Positions 17,089-25,746 of a stretch of 38,119 nucleotides of DNA are shown here, in pieces. Positions within the stretch are counted from its first letter, which is position 1. The number at the start of each line of letters is the position of its first letter. The DNA lies in NCBI GenBank assembly GCA_902763505.1, contig CACWSO010000021.1, positions 1-38,119 of the forward strand, written 5' to 3'. The translations under genes and the position numbers were made by a program. The stretch is from an uncultured Eubacteriales bacterium (lineage in GTDB: Bacteria; Bacillota; Clostridia; Peptostreptococcales; Anaerovoracaceae). Below the pieces are notes generated by a model. The model saw only the letters and a program-made list of their open reading frames with translations, did no database searches and was not told the DNA's origin.

Positions 17089-17727
17089 TTATCGAAACTC
17101 TCTACTGTCTTGTATATCAAAACCCATCAGCGTCTTGACTCTCTGTGTATCTTCTTGACTGGTCAGCATCTCCAGAAGCCGAAATGCTACATTGGCAGCT
17201 GTCGATGGTCCGCAGGATGTGATGATGTTTCCGTCTACTACGATGCGTTCGTCTGCCAGCACCTCCGCGCCGAAGTCTGCGAGCTGCTTTTGTCTGTGAC
17301 CGCCGCTCAAAGCGTAGGTCGTCGCCTTCCGTCCTTCGAGGATCCCGCTGTTGCCCAGCGCCAGCGCGCCCACGCAGATGCTCGCAATCGGTTTGCCCGC
17401 TTTGTGAAACGCCCGAATCAGCCCCACTGTATCCTGTCGGTAAGCATCTTCGTAATATCCGTATTCTTCAAAGCCGCCGGGAATCGCCAGGGCGTCATAA
17501 TCCTGCGCACACACGCTTACGGGAGAGCACACTCCCGCGCCTCTTCTCCAAAGCACGCGGTCTACTGTGACCGGCACGCCAAAAGTGCTCCGCACTTCCC
17601 GTGAGAAACCAGCCGTTTCATATTCAATATCGAGTCCTCCCTCCAGCTTCGCCCAGCCCAGCACATCTGCAAAGGCGCTGAACTCAAGCATCTCAAATCC
17701 GCTGAGGGCAAGCAATAATACTTTCAT
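17089..17727 (-). CDS. DJ-1/PfpI family protein
   Basis: This 212-residue protein of the DJ-1/PfpI glutamine-amidotransferase-like fold has the nucleophile elbow IASICVGALALGNSG with C118. An acidic residue precedes it in the usual place (AIPGGFEEYGYYED). The pattern resembles DJ-1/YajL proteins, which act on damaged thiols or glyoxal adducts, rather than proteases; the activity is not certain. The start at 17727 (MKVLLLALSG) is preferred to an upstream in-frame ATG at 17766 because the conserved fold starts at MKV and AGGAAG lies about 10 bases before it. It is first in a same-direction row with the ferredoxin and butyrate kinase genes. Confidence 0.85.
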   Translation of the reverse strand: MKVLLLALSGFEMLEFSAFADVLGWAKLEGGLDIEYETAGFSREVRSTFGVPVTVDRVLWRRGAGVCSPVSVCAQDYDALAIPGGFEEYGYYEDAYRQDTVGLIRAFHKAGKPIASICVGALALGNSGILEGRKATTYALSGGHRQKQLADFGAEVLADERIVVDGNIITSCGPSTAANVAFRLLEMLTSQEDTQRVKTLMGFDIQDSREFR

Positions 17728-17754
17728 AACCGTACTTCCTGACGAATACCTCTT

Positions 17755-17787
17755 CTGATGAAACATCTTTCCTGATGAGACATCTCT
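17755..17787. repeat. imperfect 16-bp tandem repeat upstream of the DJ-1 gene
   Basis: CTGATGAAACATCTTT (17755-17770) is followed by CTGATGAGACATCTCT (17772-17787), with a weaker third similarity at TCCTGACGAA just before. It lies in the leader of the DJ-1 gene and could be a regulator site. Confidence 0.5.
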
Positions 17788-17859
17788 TCGTTACAGAATT
17801 ATATCACGGTTTTTATGTTTTATACCATCTGCCTCTCGCTTTTGGTGCGGGAAAAGGAT

Positions 17860-17865
17860 TATAAT
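17860..17865 (+). promoter_or_regulatory. -10 box of the antiporter gene (weak -35)
   Basis: A TATAAT lies about 55 bases before the antiporter start, and an AGGAG ribosome site follows. No clear -35 box is found at the right distance, so an activator may be needed. Confidence 0.4.
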
Positions 17866-17920
17866 AAGGTCTGACAAGATAAGGCTCTGGCAAGAGCAAG
17901 ACAACAGGAGCAAAGACAAC

Positions 17921-20050
17921 ATGGAATTATTCGAACTCATTCTCATACTGTTGGCCTGCGTCATGGCGTCAGCCGTGGCGGACCAGTTCATACCCCACTT
18001 ATCACTGCCTCTTTTGCAGATTGCCGTGGGGCTTGTCATCGCGCTGATTCTCCCAATCCTAACTCATGTACACATTGAAGCGGAACTGTTCCTGATGCTA
18101 TTCATCGCTCCGCTCCTGTACCGGGATTCCCGTGAAGTCAGCAGAACTATGCTGTGGTCCAACCGGTGGTCGATCCTGTCTATGGCAATCGCCCTGGTCA
18201 TTGTCAGCGTATTGGCAGCAGGATTTGTTCTTCACCAGATCATTCCGGCCATCCCTCTTGCCGCTGCATTCGCATGCGCTGCAGCTCTGGGCCCGACGGA
18301 CGCCGCTGCTGTCGCAGCCATGGGATCCACCGTGAACCTTACAGAACGACAATCCATTCTGTTGTCGGGAGAGGCCTTGATCAATGATGCTTCCGGCGTC
18401 GTTGCCTTTCAGTTTGCAATCGCCGCTGCAGTAACCGGAGCCTTCCATGCGGGGCAGGCACTTGGCACCTTTGCCATCCTGTTCTTTGGCGGCATTATCG
18501 TAGGCATACTCTGCGGATTGTTCCTGAATGCCGGCAGCAGAATGCTGCGCCGCAGGGGCTTCATGAGCGTAACCACACACGTCATCTTCGATGTGTTTAC
18601 TCCTTTTGTAATATTCCTCTTCGCAGAAGAACTGCATGTCAGCGGCATCCTGGCCGTTGTGGCAACCGGACTTGTGATGCAGAAACCCAACGTGAATATC
18701 AAATCGCCGGAACTGGCCCGGCAGGAAATGGTCACAAACAGTTTCTGGGAAGTTATCATCTTCCTGATCAACGGCATTCTCTTCGTTATGCTGGGGATGC
18801 AGCTGCCGATGGTGCTGGATGCTGACAATATGGAGGGACTCTCACCGGGTTATGTTATCGTCGCTGTCCTCGCAGTCACATTCGTAATCATCGCCGTGCG
18901 GTTCCTGTGGGTCAGCGGTCTGGAACTGATACACCGGGATCCGGAGAGCGGAGAACGAGGCGCGGCTCATTTTGCTGCGACAGTATTGCAGTCTCTGGTC
19001 ACCACCATTGCAGGACCAAAAGGCGCCGTTACGCTGTCTATTATCATGACAATTCCGCTTACTATGACAGACGGTACTGCCTTTGCGTCACGAGATCTGA
19101 TCATATTCATCACATCCGCCGCGATCCTCTGTACACTGCTTCTGGCGAACTTCGTACTGCCTTTGCTTGCACCGATTGAGCATGATGAGAATGAAACCCG
19201 GGAGCTATGTCAGGCGCGTATACTGGTGCTGGAGAAATCCGTCAGAGAAATGCGTAGGGTGCTGGACGAATATGCGGATGCAGATTTTGCCCCGGCACTC
19301 CGGATCGCGCTCATGCGTTATCGTGTCCGGTTAATGAGGGAACGTTTGCAGATGGATGCCTGCGGTGCTCAGATGGGTCAGATGATTTCGGAAGTACTGG
19401 ATGTGCAGCAGGCACGCGCAGATGAGATTCAGAAAGGCAGCTGGCATGTCCCGGAAACAGAACGGCTGGCATACTACTCCATTCTGCCGATGATTCGGGA
19501 ATCCGTCGGTTACTTCTCCGGTGCAGAGAAGGTCGGCTCACGTTTTGAAACGCGCAAAGGCAGGATTCTCATGCTTCTGAACAAGCTGAGAAAACAAACA
19601 GCTGATTTCGATGACGAGCATCAGGCGCGCATCTATTATGATACCGTTATCTTCGCACTTGATTTGGAATACGCCGCGATCCAGTATCTGCAGGGAATCC
19701 GGGAAGGCTCGGATCCGCAGCGCGCACGGATTGCGGAAGTTCTTCTGGAGGAACATGAAGCATCGCTGCAGTCCCTTTGGGGAAGGATCAATTACGGACA
19801 GGAGACGAAGATGGAAGAAGTGGATGAATTCATCCACGGAATGCACGAGCAGCTGCCGGAGGGCATGGAAAACAAAACAATGGAACAATTCCGCAAGGCG
19901 TGGCATTACCATGACGAGGCAGACGCCAACGCAATGCAGATCGAATTAGATAAAATCAGAGAATGCCGTCTGGACGGATCTATCTCCGCACACGCTGCGA
20001 GAGCACTGCGGGATGAGGTCTACCTGATGCAGACGGCATTTCTGGAATAG
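17921..20050 (+). CDS. CPA1-type Na+/H+ antiporter
   Basis: This 709-residue protein has an N-terminal transport domain of about 12 membrane helices (1-425) and a long hydrophilic, helical C-terminal domain (about 430-709) as in NhaP/YjcE-type sodium:proton exchangers. Family motifs are clear: ALGPTDAAAVAAMG (TD at 126-127) and LLSGEALINDASGVV (ND at 155-156), the latter carrying the ion-binding acid. It exchanges cytoplasmic Na+ or K+ for H+ and so supports pH and salt balance. The cytosolic tail probably regulates it. The gene stands alone on the plus strand and its stop is 5 bases from the convergent dipeptidase stop, without an obvious terminator between. Confidence 0.92.
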   Translation: MELFELILILLACVMASAVADQFIPHLSLPLLQIAVGLVIALILPILTHVHIEAELFLMLFIAPLLYRDSREVSRTMLWSNRWSILSMAIALVIVSVLAAGFVLHQIIPAIPLAAAFACAAALGPTDAAAVAAMGSTVNLTERQSILLSGEALINDASGVVAFQFAIAAAVTGAFHAGQALGTFAILFFGGIIVGILCGLFLNAGSRMLRRRGFMSVTTHVIFDVFTPFVIFLFAEELHVSGILAVVATGLVMQKPNVNIKSPELARQEMVTNSFWEVIIFLINGILFVMLGMQLPMVLDADNMEGLSPGYVIVAVLAVTFVIIAVRFLWVSGLELIHRDPESGERGAAHFAATVLQSLVTTIAGPKGAVTLSIIMTIPLTMTDGTAFASRDLIIFITSAAILCTLLLANFVLPLLAPIEHDENETRELCQARILVLEKSVREMRRVLDEYADADFAPALRIALMRYRVRLMRERLQMDACGAQMGQMISEVLDVQQARADEIQKGSWHVPETERLAYYSILPMIRESVGYFSGAEKVGSRFETRKGRILMLLNKLRKQTADFDDEHQARIYYDTVIFALDLEYAAIQYLQGIREGSDPQRARIAEVLLEEHEASLQSLWGRINYGQETKMEEVDEFIHGMHEQLPEGMENKTMEQFRKAWHYHDEADANAMQIELDKIRECRLDGSISAHAARALRDEVYLMQTAFLE

Positions 20051-20055
20051 TCGGG

Positions 20056-21771
20056 TTAATGACTCCTTCTGCGTTTCACTGCAATGACTGCGGCGACGGC
20101 AGCAGCCAGAAGCAGTATCACGATGACCAAAGGAACAACCGGGAACTTCTTGTCCGCTCCCTGAATTAAATCAGAGTCTTCTCCATAGGTGTAATAGCGA
20201 TAAAGCGCCAGCGCCAGGTCGTGAACCTGCGCGGCCATTTCCTTATCCGCTTCTGTCATAATCTCTTCACGCGTCTCGGTGGAAGATTCCGCCTTGATTT
20301 CTGTTGACAATTCATCGAACCTGGATACGAATTCTCCCTGCAGCGCCTGAAGATTGTCCTCCGCAAGGGCGATTTCCTGATCGCTCAGGTCTCCGTAGGT
20401 CAGGAGATTGGTCAGCGCGCTGAGTGTTCCGATGTACGACTTGTCCCACCCGTCCGGATGGATGTGATATTCCCCATCGTTCAGATAGTAATCGCCTTTG
20501 TCCGGCTTCTTTTCTGTGATTATGGTTTCATCCAGCTGGACTTTGTAACCTTCCCAGGTATCCGTCAGCAGCATCGGATAAGACGGCACGAAGACATTGT
20601 AGGTACAGTTGTCCATCGCGAACCATTCCACGGTGCCGAGAGTCTGCTCTTCCTTTGGATAGAACCGGTACAGGTGTGTGTTCACATTTTCCTCATAGCC
20701 AATCGGATACACACGGAATAAAGCAAAGGCATTCTCTAGTGACATCGTATCCTTCAGCTTGAGCTGGTTGTGCAGTGAAGTAATCGATCCGTTTTCATCT
20801 ACGTTGCTCATCACGAAGTCGTTGTCTTCCAGTACGTTATCGACCGTCCATTTGTCAGTGCCCTCCAGGAAATTCAATCCTGCTGCAAGGCGCTCCTGCA
20901 CATGGGCTTTCCAGGCTTCGTCCCAGTCCTCATCGTCGGTTGATTCCATCATATAATCATTGAAGGATGCCCGGTAATCGATAATGTTTTTCTTTTCATC
21001 ACCGACAAATGTTCCTGCTTTTTTCGCAACATCAAACAAATGATCCGATGCGATCACGTGATCTGTATCATCCAGATCGATCTTGCCGAGCACAGATACA
21101 TTGAACTGCATAAATGCAACATCTGCAGGCAAAAGCACTGCTATGTACTCATGACCGGAAAGGTTCTCCACATACCATTGTTCATTCTGGTCGCAGATCA
21201 TCACGCCGGCGCCCTCGTATCCTGCTCCGACGCTGTCATATATACTTGTCAGAAGTTCCACTCCTTCACGTGCGCTTGAAGCTTCCGAAAGCAGCACGGT
21301 CGCCATTTCTGATTCTTCAATACCTCCATCAATGAATGGATCTACCTTCTTGATTTTTTTGTTCGCGTTCAGTGAATTGGTCGCACTCACCGTCACACCA
21401 TGATCGTTTGTCCCGGCTTCCTCATAAGGAGTATGCTCATGGGTTCCTTCGCAGGTCAGGCATTCCCCGTCGATGAAGCCGTCGCAGCGCGCTGTATATT
21501 TGTAGCTGTCATGAGTAAATGTCCAGATGAAGTCTGTGCATCCCTGATACTGTTCGCCTTTGGCATGTTTGCCCGCAGGGGAAACGTAGTAAGTCTTATT
21601 GTCATCGGCATAGATTTCTTCCGTCCGCATAAACAGATTCGCGCCATCGTCTGTCATGTCTCCGCCAACATAAAGCAGTTCGCACGCGTTAACGTTGATT
21701 GGCCAGCACAGCGCGATCAGCAGCACAAATACAATCGGAATGTATTGCTTTTTCTTTTGTATTCTTTTCAT
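20056..21771 (-). CDS. C69 family dipeptidase, exported and membrane anchored
   Basis: This 571-residue protein has a signal peptide (1-29) directly followed by C30, the expected N-terminal nucleophile of peptidase family C69 after cleavage. The family start pattern CELLYVGGDMTDDGANLFMRTEE is present, and GHEYIAVLLPADVAFMQFN fits the core. A C-terminal helix (about 545-565) followed by KRRRSH anchors it in the membrane, so the enzyme should act outside the cell on dipeptides or related amides. It is longer than soluble PepD enzymes because of the helical segment before the anchor. It is last of three genes in one direction (CPBP protease, SurE, C69), with AAGGAGGAG before its start. Confidence 0.88.
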   Translation of the reverse strand: MKRIQKKKQYIPIVFVLLIALCWPINVNACELLYVGGDMTDDGANLFMRTEEIYADDNKTYYVSPAGKHAKGEQYQGCTDFIWTFTHDSYKYTARCDGFIDGECLTCEGTHEHTPYEEAGTNDHGVTVSATNSLNANKKIKKVDPFIDGGIEESEMATVLLSEASSAREGVELLTSIYDSVGAGYEGAGVMICDQNEQWYVENLSGHEYIAVLLPADVAFMQFNVSVLGKIDLDDTDHVIASDHLFDVAKKAGTFVGDEKKNIIDYRASFNDYMMESTDDEDWDEAWKAHVQERLAAGLNFLEGTDKWTVDNVLEDNDFVMSNVDENGSITSLHNQLKLKDTMSLENAFALFRVYPIGYEENVNTHLYRFYPKEEQTLGTVEWFAMDNCTYNVFVPSYPMLLTDTWEGYKVQLDETIITEKKPDKGDYYLNDGEYHIHPDGWDKSYIGTLSALTNLLTYGDLSDQEIALAEDNLQALQGEFVSRFDELSTEIKAESSTETREEIMTEADKEMAAQVHDLALALYRYYTYGEDSDLIQGADKKFPVVPLVIVILLLAAAVAAVIAVKRRRSH

Positions 21772-21814
21772 CTGCCACTCCTCCTTGCTAAGGGATTTAT
21801 CAGAATTAAACTTG

Positions 21815-22621
21815 TCATCTCTTCGTCATGTCGATCGTCAGCGGCGTGACGGATGTTTTTCTCTCAAAATGAAGCGCGTAGATATCACTTCCTTTGTGCG
21901 CATCTTTATCACCGAATTCAGAATCAAAGCGTATCCGATAAGGTTTTCTCCAATCCCGCTGCGGCACCGGCTGCGCTTTGTAATAAGGATGTGTCTCAAG
22001 AAATGTGAACAGATAGTCCTCTGGTTCAACCGCTGCCTCCGGCACGTTAACGTTCAAAAAATCCGCGTCCTTCGGCATTCCATGCTCCAGGATGTACCGC
22101 AGCCAATACTCTGTTGCCCGCTCCGCGTTGTGGAAACTCAGCGTCTCAAACTCAGGCCATCTGTCATCGAAATTCAAAATCTCCTGCGATACTGCAAGAG
22201 CCGGAACCTTCATGTCTACTGATTCAAGGGCAGCACCGATCGTCCCGCTGCTCGTGATGGAAGTTCCGCAGTTAGCGCCCGTGTTGATACCGCTGACTGT
22301 AATATCCGGCTTCCTGCCTTTGATTTTCGGAGCAATCTCTGCAATTCCGTAGGCTGCCGCGTATCCCGGTGATCCATGTACTGCAAAAGCTTCCACCGGC
22401 GTACCAATGCCGATATCAAGTTGTACGGTATCGATCACACCGAGATCTTTTCTGCTCGGATAAGCTCTTCCCATCGCTGTCTGCTGCTCGTTCGGCGCGG
22501 CGATCACAACCTCACCGACACGCATAGCGCCTCTGACAGCAGCTGCTAACCCATCTGAATGAATTCCATCGTCGTTTGTCACAAGTATCAGTATTTCATT
22601 TTTATCAGATCTGTATTTCAT
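21815..22621 (-). CDS. surE: 5'/3'-nucleotidase SurE
   Basis: This 268-residue protein has the SurE metal and phosphate site: TNDDGIHSDG (N16, D17, D18), the APNEQQTAMGRAYP loop and SGINTGANCGTSITSSGTIGAA. SurE removes phosphate from nucleoside monophosphates and sometimes polyphosphate. In the AP..... loop the usual SG is TA, and NLGDDV is replaced by NCGTSI, so substrate preference may differ from the classical enzyme. It starts 5 bases after the CPBP gene stop with no strong ribosome site, suggesting translational coupling. Confidence 0.9.
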   Translation of the reverse strand: MKYRSDKNEILILVTNDDGIHSDGLAAAVRGAMRVGEVVIAAPNEQQTAMGRAYPSRKDLGVIDTVQLDIGIGTPVEAFAVHGSPGYAAAYGIAEIAPKIKGRKPDITVSGINTGANCGTSITSSGTIGAALESVDMKVPALAVSQEILNFDDRWPEFETLSFHNAERATEYWLRYILEHGMPKDADFLNVNVPEAAVEPEDYLFTFLETHPYYKAQPVPQRDWRKPYRIRFDSEFGDKDAHKGSDIYALHFERKTSVTPLTIDMTKR

Positions 22622-22626
22622 GATTT

Positions 22627-23469
22627 CTATTCATTGGCGCTATTGCCTTTGTTCCATTTATCATTCCAGAGTGCAATGATCTCTGAATGATAATTTGACC
22701 GTATCAGCCACAATCCCCAAGCAGCTCCGACCACAGCCGCGAAACAGGTGATCCAGTCGCCCACGCCCATGCCCGTCATGATTCCACCGCTTTGCGATAA
22801 ATCTCCGCGTATGAACTCCATGAAATCCAGACTCATATGCCCCAGGATGCACGGCAGGAGATTGCCGGTACGCAGATATACGGCGCCTAAAGCCATGCCG
22901 ATGCCAATCGCATACACCGCCTGAATCGCGCAGGAGGCCGGGTCTCCGCCCGCAAAAATGTTGGTTGCATGAACCAGACCGAATACGAGAGAAGACAGCC
23001 AGAATATGACTTTAATCTGCTTCTCGGATTTAATCGTCCTCATATAGTTCGCAACGCCCAGACCACGGAATGCTGTTTCCTCAACAAAGCCCGGAGAAAA
23101 CGCCGCCAAAAGCGCCAGTAAGACGCTTCCCGTTCCGAAGGAGGTCCAACTGACAACACTTCCAATATAATGAATGACAGCAACTGGTAAAAACAGAAGG
23201 ATCCCTGTCAACAGGCCTTTTCTCTGCAGACATCCCTTGAAATCCGGCTTAAACCAGAGTTTGAACAGCCCCATTGCTACAACCGCTCCAATTGCGGCTC
23301 CAATCCCGCAGCCAAGATGCACATCGCTCCCACTTTCGATACCCAGTACATGATGATTAATGACTCCGTCAATATTACCGACCAGTTCAGAAATCACCAA
23401 AGCAAAAACCAGCAGCAGAAAACAGCTTATAATCGGATGGTCTAGTATTTTGTGTTGTCTTGTCTTCAT
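22627..23469 (-). CDS. CPBP family intramembrane metalloprotease
   Basis: This 280-residue protein has about eight membrane helices and the CPBP/Abi motifs: EETAFR (E130, E131, R135), FGLVHATN (H167) and the late ILGHMSLDF (H211). These are the expected metal-binding residues of this glutamic/metallo-type intramembrane protease (Rce1-like). Substrates in bacteria are mostly unknown; some members process bacteriocins or give self-immunity, but no bacteriocin gene is seen here. It is the first of three same-direction genes with SurE and the C69 peptidase. Confidence 0.88.
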   Translation of the reverse strand: MKTRQHKILDHPIISCFLLLVFALVISELVGNIDGVINHHVLGIESGSDVHLGCGIGAAIGAVVAMGLFKLWFKPDFKGCLQRKGLLTGILLFLPVAVIHYIGSVVSWTSFGTGSVLLALLAAFSPGFVEETAFRGLGVANYMRTIKSEKQIKVIFWLSSLVFGLVHATNIFAGGDPASCAIQAVYAIGIGMALGAVYLRTGNLLPCILGHMSLDFMEFIRGDLSQSGGIMTGMGVGDWITCFAAVVGAAWGLWLIRSNYHSEIIALWNDKWNKGNSANE

Positions 23470-23495
23470 AATGATTTGCTTCTTTTATGATCCTA

Positions 23496-23578
23496 ATTAT
23501 AGTATCTCCAAATTACATTGTACTGGCCAATATGATTCTGACTCTGTCAAGCATTCTGGCAAAATCAGGCATTGCCTG
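23496..23578 (-). promoter_or_regulatory. possible promoter and palindromic site before the CPBP gene
   Basis: On the minus strand a TATAAT (23501-23496) precedes the CPBP start at 23469. Upstream lies a 13-bp palindrome, CAGGCATTGCCTG (23566-23578), a possible operator. No good -35 box is found at standard spacing. The palindrome lies inside the small frame at 23513-23623. Confidence 0.35.
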
Positions 23579-23623
23579 CAGATATGGCCTCAGCTTTTTT
23601 TCGTACTCAGCAACTCTTGCCAT
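23513..23623 (-). CDS. possible 36-residue small protein or gene remnant
   Basis: The frame starts at an ATG 10 bases after the stop of the lipoprotein gene and reads MARVAEYEKKLRPYLQ, then AMPDFARMLDRVRI and a short hydrophobic end. The composition looks like real protein (helical, charged, no rare-residue runs), and the gap is otherwise empty. The ribosome site is poor: GAGGAT is over 20 bases upstream. It could be a true micro-protein, or the surviving C-terminus of a lost gene. No family is recognised. Confidence 0.35.
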   Translation of the reverse strand: MARVAEYEKKLRPYLQAMPDFARMLDRVRIILASTM

Positions 23624-23633
23624 CGGTAAATGC

Positions 23634-24503
23634 TTAATCGATCACATCCTCAAGCCATGAAACCGTTGTTGCATCCATGCCGTATTCTTCTCCGCCCAGT
23701 CCCTGACTTGTGACAGTATAGAACTCTTCTGTATCTCCCCATTGAATAACGATTGCGGAATCTTTCTCCATGCCGTAGCAATCCACCACATCATCCGCAT
23801 CGTCTCCTACCTGCTGCGTCCAATGCTGTGGAAAGCTTTTCAGATCACGGTCTGTCATTGGTCCGCCATATATTCCACAGGCTTTTCGAACATAAATGCC
23901 GATTGCTCCACTCTCGTAGGATGCCTGCGCAACCCCATCCAGATATGAAAAAGCAGGATCGCTGAAGGTCAGATCATTGATCTTCAGCTGCTGAGGAACT
24001 TCGAAATCCTCCATGTTGCCTGCACCTTTCGCGGCTTCCGCAGCGGATGACACTTTCGTCCACGGATCCTTCTCTTCTGCAGTAATCAGAGAAATGACCG
24101 CTGTTCCGTTGGCCTTCTCAAGGACTGTTGCATTGACCATATAGTCCCCGGCGGCGAATCCGCACTCAATCGGTTCTGTTCCGGATACTTCCACTTCGAA
24201 TTCCGGTTCTCCTTCCGGCATCAGCTCTTCCGCATCTGCGTTCACATCATCTGCTGCATCGATCGGATAGAACTCAACCAGAACTTTACCCTCTTCGAAA
24301 TTCGGCTCGATCTGGACATCGTCTCCCTCGCCGACAGTAAAGGTGCCTGTCGCGCCTATCATGCCTTTGTCTGCATTCTCAGCAGTAATCTCAACATTCA
24401 AATCTTCATTCACAACGATTCCAAAATTGGAACTGCCGCATCCCGCAAATCCCATTGCAAAGGCAACGATACATGCGACGATCAATACCGTCTTTTTCTT
24501 CAT
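23634..24503 (-). CDS. lipoprotein of unknown function
   Basis: This 289-residue protein has a lipoprotein signal (MKKKTVLIV to FAGC, lipid Cys22) and an acidic mature part. The first domain (about 25-140) has the strand pattern of an immunoglobulin-like fold; the second contains KINDLTFSDPAFSYLDGVAQASYESGAIGIYVRKACG and a late EEYGMDATTVSWLEDVID. No family is recognised. The start at 24503 is chosen over an upstream in-frame ATG at 24578 because AAAAGGAG precedes it at the right distance and the signal peptide starts there. It follows the small membrane protein by about 45 bases and may bind a solute or ion outside the cell. Confidence 0.75.
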   Translation of the reverse strand: MKKKTVLIVACIVAFAMGFAGCGSSNFGIVVNEDLNVEITAENADKGMIGATGTFTVGEGDDVQIEPNFEEGKVLVEFYPIDAADDVNADAEELMPEGEPEFEVEVSGTEPIECGFAAGDYMVNATVLEKANGTAVISLITAEEKDPWTKVSSAAEAAKGAGNMEDFEVPQQLKINDLTFSDPAFSYLDGVAQASYESGAIGIYVRKACGIYGGPMTDRDLKSFPQHWTQQVGDDADDVVDCYGMEKDSAIVIQWGDTEEFYTVTSQGLGGEEYGMDATTVSWLEDVID

Positions 24504-24547
24504 ATCTGTAACTCCTTTTTCTATTGTTCTATTATCTATTCTTTCTT

Positions 24548-24937
24548 CTATTTTTTTCTGTTCCTTCTTACCAGCCATGCAATCGCGCTTGCAACTGCCT
24601 CAACAACCAGAGCTGCAATTCCCGTAAACGAACCGACAGTCCAGCTTGAACCCAGGTCCAATGTCCCGGCGCCCGACAACAGGTCCTCAACCATCAAGTA
24701 CAGAACAACGCCAAGGTAAACAGCCGGTGCCGCAATCCACTTCAGCGGCGACTGGATTGTCCATCCGTACCAACCTCCAATCAATGCGCCGGCAAGCGGA
24801 AACAAAAACATAAATATAATCACACCAAAGAGGATCGCAACACCTGTATCCGTTGAGTTTGACGCAACGATTCCAAGAATGATGCTGATGATCACCGCTG
24901 CAACCGCAAACAAAATGGGCCAGTGTTTTTTCATCAT
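24548..24937 (-). CDS. small membrane protein of unknown function
   Basis: This 129-residue protein has about four membrane helices (7-26, 33-55, 67-84, 98-121) and a basic end, VRRNRKK. No family is recognised. The frame opens further upstream at 24961, inside the end of the glutamine amidotransferase gene, but GAGG about 8 bases before 24937 supports the later start MMKKHWP. It sits between an amidotransferase and a lipoprotein in one direction, 10 bases after the former's stop, so it is probably co-transcribed with both. Confidence 0.7.
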   Translation of the reverse strand: MMKKHWPILFAVAAVIISIILGIVASNSTDTGVAILFGVIIFMFLFPLAGALIGGWYGWTIQSPLKWIAAPAVYLGVVLYLMVEDLLSGAGTLDLGSSWTVGSFTGIAALVVEAVASAIAWLVRRNRKK

Positions 24938-24947
24938 AATGTGTTCC

Positions 24948-25718
24948 TCATTTCTTTTCATGACATTCTGTGATCAGGAACGCGAAATACTCAAATAGTT
25001 TGCCATAATCAGCTGCCCCGGATACAGGTGCCTTGTACATCAGCTCCGGATGCCACTGCACACAGATGATTGGCAGGGTTTTGTGCACGATTCCTTCAAT
25101 AATGCAAGGTCCTGTGAACTCACAGTTTTCTTCGTTTTCTATCTTTCGCAGCCATTCATCCTTTTCTTTCTGCGACAGTGTTTCTGATAACCATACCTGT
25201 CCGGCAATCAGGCCTTCGCCAAGTTTCTTGATTGCCTGATGATGCATGGAATTGATTATTCCGAACTCGCCGAAAAGCAAGTGAAACCGGGAATCTCTGA
25301 TATTGATCACAGGATGATATCTTAAATCCGCAGGATATTCCGGCGAATAACGATGAGGCTCTTTCATCTCCTTATCCTGAACCAGTGTGCCGCCGAAATA
25401 GACATTGATCTGCTGCAATCCTGCACATATGCCCATCATCGGCTTTCCGGTTTTGACAGCAGCGTCTATCATGGCCAGTCTCTTCTCATCTCTCTCTCGG
25501 TCAACCACACCGCAGCCCGGCTCCTTTTCTTCCCCGTAGAGCGCCAGATCTACATCGGGGGGTGCACCCGGCAGGATGATACCATCGCAGTTTGTCACAT
25601 CTTCAGGATCAAGGGAGAAAAAGCATTCGGCTCCGTATTCTGCCATCATCTTTTCTATCGAATCGATGCACTGAAAATCATCAACACCACTCTTGTCCGT
25701 GATTATTACCCTATACAA
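24948..25718 (-). CDS. class I glutamine amidotransferase-like peptidase (C26)
   Basis: This 256-residue protein belongs to the gamma-glutamyl-gamma-aminobutyrate hydrolase (PuuD-like) / peptidase C26 group. It has ILPGAPPDVDLALYG, the nucleophile elbow MMGICAGLQQINVYFGG with C98, and the catalytic VQWHPE (H223, E225). Such enzymes hydrolyse gamma-glutamyl bonds, but the substrate cannot be read here. The start has a strong GGAGG about 10 bases upstream and lies 28 bases after the sensor-kinase stop, so the kinase and the hydrolase are probably one transcript. A regulatory link between amino-acid-like ligands of the kinase and gamma-glutamyl metabolism is a guess from this context. Confidence 0.85.
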   Translation of the reverse strand: MYRVIITDKSGVDDFQCIDSIEKMMAEYGAECFFSLDPEDVTNCDGIILPGAPPDVDLALYGEEKEPGCGVVDRERDEKRLAMIDAAVKTGKPMMGICAGLQQINVYFGGTLVQDKEMKEPHRYSPEYPADLRYHPVINIRDSRFHLLFGEFGIINSMHHQAIKKLGEGLIAGQVWLSETLSQKEKDEWLRKIENEENCEFTGPCIIEGIVHKTLPIICVQWHPELMYKAPVSGAADYGKLFEYFAFLITECHEKK

Positions 25719-25746
25719 TTTGAGCCTCCTCTCGCTGCCTACCCTG

